Below are positions 34,881-47,460 of a stretch of 64,000 bases of DNA, piece after piece. The notes under the pieces were generated by a model. The model made no database searches. It was not told the origin of the DNA and worked only from the letters and a program-made list of their open reading frames with translations. Origin of the DNA: Bagarius yarrelli (Eukaryota; Chordata; Actinopteri; Siluriformes; Sisoridae); assembly GCA_005784505.1 (NCBI GenBank), contig VCAZ01000121.1, positions 501,001 to 565,000 of the forward strand. The letters run 5' to 3'. Every line of letters begins with the position of its first letter. Within the stretch, counting starts at the first letter, position 1. The position numbers and the translations under genes were made by a program.

Positions 34881-34966
34881 GAGAGAGAGGAGGAAAGAGA
34901 TGGACAGGAAACGATATGGATTATTGAGTGTTTTTATGTGTAAAAGTCAAAGACAATACAGTCTCG

Positions 34967-35332
34967 GGGGCAGCCTGATGCACTGTTGCCTCACAGCAAG
35001 AGGGACCTGGGTTCGATTTCTGGGCAGGTGTCTTTCTGTGTGGAGTTTGCATGTTCTTCGTGTCCTTGCATGGGTTTACTTCGGGTACTCTAGTTTCCTC
35101 CCACAGTCTGAAAACATGTATGTTAGATTGATTGATGACTCTAAACTGCCCATAGAAGTGAGTGTGAGTGTGTGTGTGTGTGTGGCCCTGTGATGGACTG
35201 GCGACCTGTCCAGGGTGTACCACTCCTACCTTTAGCCCTTTCAGAGACGGCTGGGATAGACTTCATCAGATCCCTGTGACCCCGAATTAGGGAATAAGCG
35301 GGTATAGAAGATGAATAAATGAATGAATAATT
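34967..35332 (+). mobile_element. Family A SINE, near full
   Basis: GGGGGCAGCCTGATGCACTG (head shortened), TTCGATTTCTGGGCAGG, body, and AATAAGCGGGTATAGAAG with an AATAAATGAATGAATAA tail. Confidence 0.86.
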
Positions 35333-36127
35333 AAAAAAAAGGAATAAGAAGAAAAGTAACCAATAATGAAAAATAGTAATAGTCTGAAAATTGCATCAGA
35401 TTTTACTTCTTCCAGTCAGGAATTGGAATCCGAGGCCTTTAAATTGTGCAGTTTCCTTTTTTTTTTTTGCTTTAAACTTTTTATAGGTTTCACCTGGTCA
35501 ATAAAAAAGAAACACCTCCATAGTAGACCATTTCACTTACTCTGTGTATACAGCTGAAGACATTTGTATTCTCTGACCTAAAACTTTCTGCTTTCTACAA
35601 GTTTGAGGTGAAGAACGGAATGCTCTTTTGTGTAAATATATAAATAAAATGATGAAATGATATAAGAAACTGCAGAGTTGTTTCTTTAGTGAAGGGTTTA
35701 TTTTGAAAGTTTATATAGCAGAGGTTCCGTAACTTTTTTCACTGACAGGTCGGCCTTTGCAAAATAAAAAAAAATGTCAAGGCCATACAACACACATAAT
35801 GACATAAGAACACTTTCAGGAGGATTTATTAGAAACATTTCCAATTTATTAATGGATTTTAACACAAATTCAGTGTGTTAATATCACTTCCTGGAATATT
35901 GAAAGGAGCTTCACACCACACAGTGACGAGGGCTAGAGAGAGAGCACAACCTGCGTGCCACAAATCCTTCCTACCACCACCTTATTACAACTCTGCGCCA
36001 TCCCTAGAAGTCGCAGAACCAGAAAAGGTCGGGAACCACTGTTATAATGGATGTCTATTAATTTAACTGAAGTCAGAAGTCATTACGGCCCAAAAAAAGC
36101 CTCCATAGCAACAGCTCTATTGTGTTA

Positions 36128-36172
36128 GTAGTAGCTCAGTGGTTAAGGTGTTGGACTGCAGATTGGGAGGTA
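36128..36172 (+). mobile_element. Family C SINE head only
   Basis: TAGTAGCTCAGTGGTTAAGG followed by TGTTGGACTGCAGATTGGGAGG; the rest is missing. Confidence 0.6.
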
Positions 36173-38586
36173 ATTGTCATGGTACACCCATATCCTTACA
36201 CTATCCTTCCAGCACTCTAGACTAATTAGTCTTACCTGCCACTCGAGTTATCACACTTACTCACTTATTTAAGAGCAGGGTTTACATCACAAAGGGATAC
36301 TAGACTCTCTGTATGTTTCCTAAGCCTCTTCGAACCATGTCTGAGTCTCCCTACCTGCTGCCGTATCTTATTCGTTGATGTTTACCTCCTCTTTCTGGTA
36401 TCATTGCAAACTCTGCTACCTGTATGAACTGTTAATAAACACACCCGTCTGGATTTTACGCATCTGCGTCTCTAGTCTGGTATATAATTACAGTAATGAG
36501 TTAATTAACCAGGACCACAAAACTGAGACTGCTGGGACTTTCAGCAAAGCCCTTAAACAACTGCTTTGCATCAGTTGTTTGAGATAAATGTGAGCAAAGA
36601 TAGTCTATATTGTATTAAGGACTTTGTTCAACTAACTAACTAACTAACTAACATTTATTGAAAACATATAAAAAAACCTTTGATCAAATTCCAATTCTGA
36701 GCTTTTTCTGGTCTTTAATTTTACTAGACGGAATCTCAGTAAATCAGAATCCCTTTTACATTAGAGCGCTTATTCCCGGCTGAATTCTCAGCTTAACTTT
36801 TATTTTCGGGACATCATAAACCTGTTTGAGGAATTATGAGTGTGAAGCAATAAACACAGTTGAAATTAAAAAAAATTGTTGTTGTTGTGTTAATCGTATC
36901 TCAACTCTAAAGCACTTTTCCGAGTCCGAGTGACTGGATCCCAGCACAGCAGTAACAATCAAATGGCCCTGTTCCATTTGACAACATCAGGTCCTGTAAT
37001 GTTCATTGTGAGTGTTAGTACACTTATTATTTATTAGGGCTGGCTACGTTATTACATATAAGGGTTTGTGTCTGCGTGTGTGTTTAGTGTTTACTTGGTA
37101 TAAAGTGATAAGCGGGCTGATTTCTCCCCTTTCGACAATCCTAGATAATGTTCCAATTATCTTGGTGGTTCTAAAGATTCTTATCTTAAGAATTCTTATC
37201 AGATTTACCTGTGGGGTGAGGTGTGATAAACCAGGTGCAGTAGAATCCATAATGCAGGTTTTGGCTTTATTTAGAAAATAGAGTAGATAGGAAGAAGACA
37301 AATAGTTAGTAAAAAACGGGCTAGGGTCGATACACAATACATAATAGAAAGATCGCAAACAAAACAGAATCGCAGAAGACTAAACTTAAAAACAAGCCGT
37401 AGCATAGATTGTAACCATAAATATAGAGACATAAAATAAACGCTTAGTAAGCAGACATGCTAACGATACTTCGCAACATGTTAACAGTACTGTTAGCTTA
37501 TAAATGCTAGCGTCAGGAAATGACACCTGATGTGAACAGGAGGTAAAACGCTAGAACTCAGGTAAGGGTAACCTCCTGTGGAGTGAAGCTAAGGACTTAC
37601 ATAAGGTGTGTTAAGAGGTAATGAATCTACTTTAAAGAATGTCCAAGCCGATTTGATCGCAAATGTTAAACAAGAATATTTCTGATCAGAAATTCTGGAA
37701 TTCCGGAGAACAAACGCATGTATTATCACGTAAAACCAAAAAAATTTCCAATCAGAAAGCAAAGCAAACGCAGACATGGTGCAGCACAAAGGAACACTAT
37801 TTCATCTTACAGGAACACTACTTCATACACACACTTCTTTTCTCTGAGAGCGACTATACCAAGGCCTTTTGTGTTCTTAAGTATAACACTTTACCAGTTA
37901 AAAACACAGATACACACACAGCACACATTGTCCTTGCTTAAAGCTGAGTTCTCCATGAGCAGCTAAACTTTCATAGTCTGGGGCAAAAAGTTGTGAAAGT
38001 GTGTTATAATGCAAAGCTTAGAATATATAATTGTAGTGAATCGACAAAGGGGAGAGGAGAACAGGCTTTCAAGTGAAAGAAAATATTTTATTCACCCCAC
38101 ACTCACGGCCTTGCTTATGTTCCCTCAATGGGCCAGTGGCCATGACGGCAATCTTTAATAAGCTCTAGAGAAAACAGCTGAAGGATGTATGCATACAAAT
38201 ACTCACTTTCTCACACTCTGTATACACACAAATACTTTTCTATAGACACACTCCACCATAAACACACAAGCCGGGTTTGCGCTGCGCAATTTTTAATAAT
38301 CTTTTGCGATGGCTGCTTGTCAGATCCCCGTGTCACACTGTAGGATCTCAGTACGGCAGACGAGACACAGAAAAAAAATGGACGCACACGCAAAAAGACC
38401 TGTCCGGAGTTCATGTCATTAATTCGTGACACGTTCAGTAACCCGACCTCCCTCGCTAAAGGGTAGCTAGCAGTGATGACACAAACATGTCTTTCCCTCC
38501 TTCCCTCCTCTTGCTGTACTGTTTGCTTGACTCGATTTAACATTTTACTGAGTTAGTTTTGAAGTTGTCGCACTGATTGCGTCGTC

Positions 38587-38865
38587 ATTTACATTAATAT
38601 TTATAGCATTTGGCAGACCTTTAGACGTCCTTATCCAGACAATTAGATGTCCTTATCCAGACAATTACACATCCTTATCCAGACAATTAGACACCCTTAT
38701 CCAGAGCAACTTGCATTCATCTTTTTTTGATGAATTTGAGCAATTAGGGAGTTAAGAACCTTGCTTAGGGGCCCAACAATGGCAATTTGTTGGTGCTGGG
38801 AATTGAACCCCAATCTTCCAATTAACAATCCAAAACCCATACCAAGGCGCTACCATATTCCAGTC
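38587..38865 (-). mobile_element. Family C SINE, antisense, with internal 22-bp tandem repeat
   Basis: Ordinary family C copy except that the segment around CTTATCCAGA is present four times in tandem (38621-38642, 38643-38664, 38665-38686, 38687-38709), unit about TTAGACGTCCTTATCCAGAC plus AA. The rest (GCTTAGGGGCCCAACAATGG, AACCCCAATCTTCC) is normal. Confidence 0.82.
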
Positions 38866-39038
38866 ATCAGGTTTGGCTTTCTTATTGGTTCTTGATTTTA
38901 TGGTTATTGTAAAAGAAAGTCACACGCAGGAAAAGGTCTGAAATCTTTTGATAAAAAAAAAAAAAAATGATTGTAACGGGCTATTGATCGGTATCGCACC
39001 CAATACTAAGGTCATGTACTCCTACTCATAAAAAAAAA

Positions 39039-39222
39039 GGTGGTAGCTCAGTGGCTAAAGTGTTGGACTGCTAACTGGAATATTGTGGGTTCGATTCACA
39101 GCACTAACAAGTCACCACTGTTGGGTCCCTGAGCAGGGCTCTTAACCCACTTGCTCAGTTGTATAAAAGAGATAAATGTAAGTTGTTTTGGATAAGAGCG
39201 TCTGCCGAATACTGTAAATGTA
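39039..39222 (+). mobile_element. Family C SINE, full
   Basis: GGTGGTAGCTCAGTGGCTAA, GTGGGTTCGATTCACAGC, GGGTCCCTGAGCAGGGC, GTTTTGGATAAGAGCGTC and GAATACTGTAAATG. Confidence 0.85.
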
Positions 39223-39374
39223 AAAACACTTAATAGCATAAAAACCTGCAATGCAGACTGCTAACTTTTTTCCCCGCAAAAATATCAAGAGGTACAAAAA
39301 TGAGTGTTTATAATATGAGTGAACTGATAAAACATCTAAAATGTTTCAAGAGAAAATAGCAAAGTGATAACCAG

Positions 39375-39409
39375 ACATACATACATACATACATACATAC
39401 ATACATACA
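39375..39409. repeat. (ACAT)n microsatellite
   Basis: About eight ACAT units, ending ACAGTATAATCC. Confidence 0.88.
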
Positions 39410-39571
39410 GTATAATCCCACAAAAACCAAAGATGTCGGTATTGGCGAGTACCAGGAAAAAATATCGGTACTTACTACTCAATGTTGTATGAGTAAATTG
39501 GTATCGGAACATCCCTAAAGAACACAACTTTTTCTTCAGAAACCGAAAAAAGACCCATAAACACACTTACC

Positions 39572-39725
39572 TACATTTACATTACTGGCATTTGGCAGAT
39601 GCTATTATCCAGATCGACAGGGGCCTTGCTTAGGGGCCCAGCAGTGGTAGTTTGGTGTTGCTAAGAATTAAACCCATGGTCAGCAGTCCAATACCTTAAC
39701 CACTACCGCTACTACCACTACCCCC
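39572..39725 (-). mobile_element. Family C SINE, shortened, antisense
   Basis: TTGGCAGATGCTATTATCC, GGGGCCTTGCTTAGGGGCCC and ATACCTTAACCACTACCGC; lacks the middle AT-rich part. Confidence 0.78.
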
Positions 39726-40809
39726 ATAAAAGCATGTAAACACACTCGATCTTTTATAGGCCCGCATTCAAACTTCAACAATACACACACTTACATAAAC
39801 AGACTCACATAGACACCCTGTTGTATACATACACTCATCAACTCTCGACACTCTCTTTTACATATGCATATTTGCTCTTACAATATGAAACACACACTAT
39901 CTGTGATGACGAGTTCTATGAGTGTGTGTAGATGGTGTGATGAATTCCTAAAAAAAATCCTATCCATGCATTTTTTCCTGCTCTTTCTATTTATCTCTAA
40001 AACTGCACTTCCTAGGAAATGACCTCGCACATGAAATTTTTACAAGCCGGTAGTGCAAGAGAGACTTTGATTCATGAGAGTGGATCATGGAGATTTGTTC
40101 AGGTTGTATTTTTCATCATCTTAAGCAGGCTTGCAAGTGAGAGCAAGAATGATAGAAAGAGGGAGATGGGGTGAAAAAAAGAAGAGGTAAGAACGTGTGA
40201 CGTGATTGAGGGAGAGACAGTAAAACAGACCATATCGGGCAAAGATCAACCTGACACGGTGCACCGACACTCATCGTTTTTTTCTTTACTTCTTTTCCTT
40301 TTTATGACTTTTCTTATTCTCTTGACCTCCAAGTGTTGTGAATAATTCACTCTGTAACACTCTACTGCTATTACTCAGCAAAAACTACACACACACACAC
40401 AGCTACTTTAAAACCTTTGTGTTGTTTGATATTTGGAACACTGACTCTTTTACTGTGCCAAAGATGACTCCTTATGTAACGCCGCTGTCATTTTTTTCCA
40501 TTTTCTTTGTACTCTTGCTTCATATAGGAAAAACACTTTTTTTTTTCTCCACTCCCTCAAAAGCAAATGGATTTATATGCTTGATGTAGCTCATTTTCTC
40601 GGTAAGATGTTTTAGCACTGAATGATGTAAAAACTAGACAATAGAGCAGGTCCTGCAGACAAATAGGTTTTTTTATAACAAGACAGCAGCATCCTGTATA
40701 TTAGGGGTTGTTAACCGGCAGGTAAAAAAAACACATAGAAGAGTGTTTTTTAGATCATCGAATCAAGATAAAAGACATTAAAAATAGTTTTAATATAAAG
40801 CAGGACTGA

Positions 40810-41236
40810 GGAAGTGGTGGCTCAAATGGTGAAGGCACTAAGTTGGTGAATGGAAGACCAGGAAGACTTGGGTTCAAGCTCCACCACTGTAAGTTAGCCA
40901 CTGTTGGGTCCTTGAGCAAGACCCTTAACCCGTCCTGCTCCAGTGGTGCTGTATCATATTACATTACATTTGGCAGATGTCCTAATCCAGAGCGATATCT
41001 TTTTTATACAATTTAGAAAATGGGGGTTAAGGGCTTTGCTCTGGTGCCCAACAGTGAGAATTTGGTGGTGCTGCAAATCAAACCCTAATCTTTCAGGTAG
41101 CAATCCAACACCCTAACCAGTAAACTACCACTTCCCCCATATCTGACCTTGCATTCTGATCCCAACTTTCTGAGAAGTGATTTGCAAAGAAACATATTTT
41201 ATTGTGCTGTAAAGAATATTTGACAAATAAAAGCAG
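40810..41236 (+). mobile_element. Family B SINE interrupted by antisense family C SINE
   Basis: Family B runs from GAAGTGGTGGCTCAAATGG to GTGCTGTATCATAT at 40958 and resumes at ATATCTGACCTTGC (41138) to the GACAAATAAAAGCAG tail. The pair CATAT at the left junction and right junction fits a short target duplication. The inserted SINE is listed separately. Confidence 0.82.
40958..41137 (-). mobile_element. Family C SINE nested in a family B SINE
   Basis: TTACATTTGGCAGATGTCC, AATCCAGAGCGATATC, GGGGGTTAAGGGCTTTGC, AATCTTTCAGGTAGCAATCC and AACTACCACTTCC. Inserted in the GTATCAT..CTGACC region of family B. Confidence 0.82.
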
Positions 41237-42826
41237 TTTTTTAAATAAAGGAAAAGTAGTGTGTTCTCCATCTTGCACATCCTGTGTGCTCCATTGGTAG
41301 ATACATAAAGATCCTGTGTGATACATAAAGTACTGTATAAAGCGACTTTTCTCAGCTTTGCCAAGTCACGTCACATCTAGTCACCAGTGATCGTTTTTAT
41401 TTACTTCTAGTAGCTGTATATGTAAATAAAGCATAAATAACCTTCTACCACATCCTATCAGTTCAGCACTTTCTGTAATTTCTGGAATGTATTTGAATAT
41501 CTATTTCTACCCCTTGAACTTGACATCCATGATAACTCCACTTTAGCCATTTTTACCCCAGGTTTTCCTTCTTTTTTAAAATAAAAAGAACAGTAAAAAG
41601 AACAGTAAAAGGTTGTTTTTTGCCTGTGTTTATGCAGTAGAAGTATAAATGTCTACCAGATTCGATGTGTTGATACAGTTTTGGATGCGAATACGAGCGT
41701 TGCCGCCACACCCGATAACCAGGAGTGTCACACAAAGTATCTATTAGATTAGGATGATATATGAGTGTGCGCCAGCGTGTGCCTGTGTGTGAAGACGTAT
41801 GCATTTTTTGTGTTACACTCGATATTGTCTTGAAACATCATTGCAGTATATGAATTTAGGGGTGTATGTGTGCTCATATGTGGTACAACACATACACACA
41901 AATACACATAAGCAGGTGTGAGTTGGGAAGTGCCTTAGGCTGTTTGTGTGTGGTGTGGGGCTGGTGAGCGATGACAGTCATTTGAGCAGACGGAAAGAAG
42001 ACACTCCCCAGACTGAAGGCCCCTGGGTCCCAGACTCTCTTGGATTAATGACCGCACCATTGGACAGCTCCATGTAATGCTGATAAATTAGCATTAGTGA
42101 GAGAAGGCTAGAGGGGCGGAGGTGGAGGTGCACTTCGGATGGAGGGAGAAAAAAGGGCTTTCACGTGGGCAAGGGCTTTCTGTTTTCTCGTTTATCATCT
42201 CACCACTCCTTTCGTATTTTAAGCCCTATCTGGGATCATTTACTTTTCCAATTTTTCATCCTCAGTCATAGCATTTCTACCAAATTCCCCAGGTTTCTAG
42301 CAGTGCTTAGTTAGTAGATGTAATTATTTTGTTATTACACATCTATTACATTGTCATAAAGACTTTATTGTGTTTATTTGCTCACAAGAGGTCAAGATTT
42401 ATTCTTTCAACAGTTTCCACTATTAAAATGATGAAGTGTGTGTGGGGTTGGGGGTTAATGGTGTGCACTTTCCATCTCGCTTCTCACTGTGGGTTTAACA
42501 GATATCAAGAGTAAATGGAAGATTCATCTTCATTTTCAATTGACATTATGAAAAATGGCCAGCACTTATCATAAGCCAGAGGGATTTTGCAACACAAAGG
42601 AATTAGCTAAATTTAGTCACGCTTTCAGTTTCTTATTATTTATTTTATTTATTTATTTTTATATTTATTTGTGTATTTCTTTGGTTATTTACTTAAACTT
42701 ACTAACTTACAAAAATGCTTATATTATTTAACTTTTTTTCTTTAATAATACTATTATTAGTTTATATAATAAATCATACTGTTTTTAGTTATTTGTTACT
42801 TTTCTTCTTATTCGTTTTATTATTAT

Positions 42827-42976
42827 TCATTCATTCATTCATTCATTCATTTTCTATACTCGCTTATTCCCTAATTCGGGGTCACAGAGATCTGCTGGAG
42901 TCTATCTCAGCCGTCTCTAAAAGGATGAAAGGCAGGAGGGGAAACATCCTGGACAGGTCGCCAGTGCATCACAGGG

Positions 42977-43028
<52 letters not shown>

Positions 43029-43230
43029 CACCCTCACACCTATGGGCAATTTAGAATTACCAATCAATCTAACATACTTTCTTTTGGACTGTGGGAGGAA
43101 ACCGGAGAACCTGGAGTAAACCCACACAAGCTCAGGGAGAACATGCAAACTCCACACAGAAAGGCCCCTGCCCAGGAATCAAACCTTCTTGCTGTGAGGC
43201 AACTGTGCTAACTACTAAGCTGTGCTGCCC
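42827..43230 (-). mobile_element. Family A SINE, full, antisense, with expanded CA
   Basis: Tail complement (ATTC)n, CGCTTATTCCCTAATTCGGG, then a roughly 50-bp (CA)n at 42978-43027 where the family normally has only a few GT units, and a head complement ending AAGCTGTGCTGCCC. Confidence 0.87.
42978..43027. repeat. (CA)n microsatellite inside a SINE, about 25 units
   Basis: The longest CA run in the window, grown from the short GT segment of the family A SINE at 42827. Confidence 0.92.
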
Positions 43231-43774
43231 TTTATTATTATTATTATTACTAATATTATTTTAAGTGTGTTGTTCATTGTTTTTCTGTCTGTTGGCGCAA
43301 TTGTGAGCATAGAGGTCTCTGCAACATCAGATGCAGCGTTGCTTTGTTTGTTCACACGACTAGCCTAGAGATGCTATTGTTAAAACTGCTGCTGGTGCAT
43401 GCTTACTCTCACCACATCGATTTCTCCAGGATTTCTCACTGAAGTAAAATCCATTGTACCGATTACAATCTATCAAACAGGTCATTTAAATACTGGAGCC
43501 TGTTCACTCAGTAATTTACATGCTAATTATTCTTTGCAGTCGTTGGATGTGTGGGTCGTGGCAGTGGCCAGGAAGGGTGTCAGAATAAAATCCTGTAAAA
43601 TCAACATTACATATATATATTTTTTAAATGTATAATGAAAAAAGACATCTAATATATAGTTTATATAGTATATAATAATTTCATATTTATGCAATTAGAG
43701 ATGGCAAAATGTTAATAAAAGTCCTTATGTAAATATTGCCTTAAAATAAAATCAGAGTTTAACAAGACTTTTGT

Positions 43775-44068
43775 ATTCTTTCCCTCCTTTCTTCCTTTCT
43801 TCCTTCCTTTTTTCTTTGTTCCTTTCTTCCTTCCTTCCTTCCTTCCTTCACTCATTCATTCTCACCTCTTAATCTTTTTTATGTTTTTCCTTATTCCCCT
43901 TACAAAATGTTTACTCCTTTTTTACTCCAGTCCCAGTTTTGTTAAAATGTGTAAGTGATTACCCAGGAGGCTTTCAGGACTTCACACACTTCCTCCTTTC
44001 CTTTCCTTCTTTCCTTCTTCTTTCATTCCCTCCTTCCTTTCCTTCCTTCTTTCATTCACTTCCTTCCT
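43775..44068. repeat. Pyrimidine-rich CCTT microsatellite in two blocks
   Basis: Blocks of (CCTT)n at about 43780-43850 and 43990-44068, separated by AT-rich unique DNA. Confidence 0.8.
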
Positions 44069-44507
44069 TCTGTGAATCTACATTATTTGATTTGCTTACA
44101 TACAATTGTATAAAAAGTTTAATTGTCAAACTGTGCCAGATCAAATAAAATGACTACCCTACTGTTAGATCATACAGTGTACATATTAATAAAAAAACCT
44201 TTAAAAACACTATTTGATTTTATAGCACAACATAATTGAAAAAAATTAATTGGCATTATTTTATTTCTTATTCTTTAATAATTCTTATTCTTTATAAGAA
44301 AGGGTTAATATATATATATATAGTCTGCTGTTTTAACACGAGCAGGGTTTATATAAATTATTAGAGCTATTATCCATCATCTTATATTATTATGGTGTGT
44401 GTGTTAGTGCCCTTATCACTGCAGTGTTAATGTATGTTAATTTAATGTCTTTATATTACGCTAATAGTGTTGTACAAACAGTCATCTGAAGATAACCATC
44501 ATCATCT

Positions 44508-44606
44508 TCTCTCTATCTTTTTCTCTCTCTTTTTCTCTTTCATTCTCCCTCTTTCTCTCTCTCTCTCTCTTTTTCTTTCTTTCACTCACTCACTTACTCA
44601 CTCACG

Positions 44607-44640
<34 letters not shown>

Positions 44641-44728
44641 ACTCACTCACTCACTCTCTCTTGCTCTTTCTCTCACTCACTTACTCACTCACTCACTCAC
44701 CCACTCACTTACTTTCTCTCTCTCTCAG
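44508..44728. repeat. Polypyrimidine tract (TC-rich with CTCA blocks)
   Basis: (CT)n and (TTTCTC)n alternate with (ACTC)n blocks (for example 44641-44660 and 44673-44712). The 113-codon frame across it is low complexity. Confidence 0.88.
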
Positions 44729-45175
44729 ATGATGTTCTTTTTCACTATGGTTCGACAGACACATTTCAGTGTTATACTCTTCTGCGGCTCACATTTCTTT
44801 CAATTTAAAAACGCATCATTATGAATTTGTTCCACCTCATAGCTACTAATGTGCTAGTTCATGGCAATGCAGGTGAAAGACAATCATATGTTTGTGTGTC
44901 GTGTGTGTGTGTGTGTGTAATATACAGTGAAAGGTATAAAAGATACATTTGTACAGCTAATGGAGGAAATTGAAAAGCACTTGAAGATCTTTTGAATTTT
45001 TTTTTCAATCCTTTCATCACATTTTTATTTGCAGCAATAAACGAGCATTTTCAGACTTCCACTTTCTAACCTAGCCACACCCACATCCCCTGTCTGCCGT
45101 GCATCTCTACGAATTACGGTGTAATAACTAAAGACAGACTGTGCTATCATAGGAAAAAAAATGCACATGAAGAGA

Positions 45176-46178
45176 TGGGGATGGGGCGGGTGAAGGAAGG
45201 TTGTAGGGGATGGGGCAGGTGAAGGGAGGTTGTGGGTGATGGTGGATGGGGCAGGTGAAGGAAGGTTGTGGAGATGGGGGATAGGGTAGGTGAGGAAAGG
45301 TTATGGGGGATAGGGCAGGTGAAGGAAGGTTGTGGTGGATAGGATAGCTGAAGAAAGTGTGTATGGGATGGGGTATGTGAAGAAATGCTATGAGGGATGG
45401 GGTAGGTGAAGGAAGGTTGCACTGGATGTGGGATAGGGTAGGTAAAGAAAGTTTGTGGAGGATGTTGGATGGGGTAGGTGAAGGAAAGTTGTGAGGGATG
45501 GGAGATGGAGTATAGGGCAGTTGAAGGAAGGTTGTGAGGGATGGAGCAAGTGAAGAAAGCTTGTTGAAGATGTGGGATGGGCCAGGTGATGGAAGGTTGT
45601 GGAGGATGTGGGATAGGGTAGGTGACAGAAGGTTGTGGAGAATGTGGGATGGTTTAGGTGAAGGGGTGTTGTAGGGGATGTGGGATGGGGTAAATAAAGG
45701 AAGATTGTGCAGGATGTAGGGTAGGGTAAATAAGGGAAGGTTGTGGGGGATGGGAGATGGGGTATAGGGCAGGTGAAGGAAAGTTGTGAGGGATGGAGCA
45801 GGTGAAGGAAGCTTGTTGAGGAGTGGGATGGGGTAGGTAAAGGAAGCTTGTGGAGGATGTGGGATGGGGTAGGAAATGGAAGGTTTTGAGAATGTGGTGT
45901 GGGCCAGGCGAAGGAAGGTTGTGGAGGATGTAGGATAGGGTAAATAAAGGAAGGTTGTGGAGGATGTGGAATGGGGTAAGTGAAGGAAGGTTGTGGAGGA
46001 TGTGGGATGGGGTTGGTAAAAGAGTGTTGTCGAGGATGTGGGATGGGGTTGGTGAAGGAGTGTTGTTGAGGATGTGGGATGGGGTAGGTGAAGGATGGTT
46101 GTGGAGGATGTGTGATGGGGTTGGTGAAGGAGTGTTTTCGAGGATGTGGGATGGGGTAGGTGAAGGAAGGTTGTGGGG
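45176..46178. repeat. 1-kb G-rich minisatellite, period about 36 bp
   Basis: Nearly 30 variant units of the type GTGAAGGAAGGTTGTGGAGG plus ATGTGGGATGGGGTAG. Period 36 is a multiple of three, so the minus strand stays open for 273 codons (45388-46209, repeating TYPIPHPPQPSF). No start context, signal or family support a protein, and units vary by short indels, so I treat the ORF as a by-product. Confidence 0.9.
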
Positions 46179-46325
46179 ATGCTCGTTGTGAGAAGAGAGA
46201 ATTTGGCATGGTCTGGAGTGTGTTCTTAAACCACAGCTTAAAACAGTCTGTAACTTATATATGAAGGACACTTCACATATTTTTAAATGAATGTTTGATA
46301 GATCAAGGTTTAAGATGATACAGCA

Positions 46326-46430
46326 GAATGCCCTTAAACCCTCTCTGCTTTAGAGGTACTATTGCATGACTAAGCCTGAGCTTGGACCACAGGAATTCAA
46401 GCTGGGATATGCAAGGAAAGACTTAGGTTT
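46326..46430 (+). mobile_element. Family B SINE fragment
   Basis: CCCTTAAACCCTCTCTGC, TACTATTGCATGACTAAGCC and AAGCTGGGATATGCAAGG; diverged and headless. Confidence 0.6.
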
Positions 46431-46732
46431 GGATGATTTATCGTCAGATGGGTAATTCTATAATTGCGGGTATATTTCGTTTGTTTTTTTCTTCAAATGA
46501 TTGGATTTTTTAATGAACCTTTATCTCACTTCCTATTTCTGGTAGGTGAAGCAATGTGGTAAAAACAAATGGCTGAAACCTCTTGATGGTGTTATTGCAG
46601 CGTACCCGGAACTGCTCGACAACAAAAACTTTACTTTTACATAGACAATTTTTAAAAGCAACTGAGGAAATTAAGAATAAAGTTTTCTTTATTGTATTGT
46701 TTGTTAAAAAAAGAAAAAAAAAACAAAACAGG

Positions 46733-46980
46733 GTCAGTCGGGGGGTCAGTTCTCCTCTGACCAAATAAACCAGTAGGTTACCCATGCTGCAGAAAAGTTT
46801 CCATGGTCTTGTCAGGATGGCCACCTAGAAGACAAGATATCACTGAAAATATTGATATCACTGCCCTATTGTCTCCAGGTGATGGGGCAACTGTGAGCTC
46901 GGAATAACAAAGAACAGACATATGTTAGTGTAGATGCCATTCAACTTATAATATACAAATACATTGTGTGTATTTGTGGT
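46733..46980 (+). repeat. Dispersed repeat, second copy of the 25211 segment
   Basis: GGGTCAGTTCTCCTCTGACC, AACCAGTAGGTTACCCATGC, CTAGAAGACAAGATATCACTG, GTGAGCTCGGAATAACAAAG and AGACATATGTTAGTGTAGAT match 25211-25420 with mismatches and a short insertion near 46838. It has no coding content. Confidence 0.78.
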
Positions 46981-47284
46981 GTTCCCAGTTCCGGTTGACC
47001 TGACTATTGCAGTCTAACAATTCTTTAAGGGTTTTGAGTAATGAAAATGTGTGTATTTGTCTGTAGTATTACCGTGTTGCGAACAAATTAGGTCATGTGT
47101 AGAAATAATCTTAATAACAGAGTTTCACAGTAATAGAATTGACCATTTTACAACTTGCTGGCATAAATGCTAAGAGCAATGTTCAGACATAAAACCGACT
47201 AAACCATAAAAATGTATATAATAATAATATTTAAAAATGTTTATGGATTTATTCATTTGTTTTATTTTTGTAACCATCTGTATA

Positions 47285-47460
47285 CTATTTGGTAAACGCC
47301 TTCATCCAGAGAGACTGAAAGCACTGAAAGTTACAATTTTGTATCTCATAAATGTAGTGATGCAGTAGAAGATTAAGGGCTTTGCTTAAGAGCCTAACAA
47401 TAGCAGCTTGTCAATGCAGGGATTTGAACTCATGACCTTCCTATCCATCAGTACTCCGAT
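47285..47460 (-). mobile_element. Old tRNA-derived SINE, antisense
   Basis: TTTGGTAAACGCCTTCATCC, AAGGGCTTTGCTTAAGAGCC and GGATTTGAACTCATGACC (box B complement) follow the order of family C, but with many substitutions. Confidence 0.58.

Noticed and set aside
45388..46209. 273-codon minus-strand frame as a Pro/Ser/His-rich repeat protein
   Set aside because: It lies wholly inside a minisatellite whose period is divisible by three; several overlapping frames show the same repeats shifted, and units carry indels.
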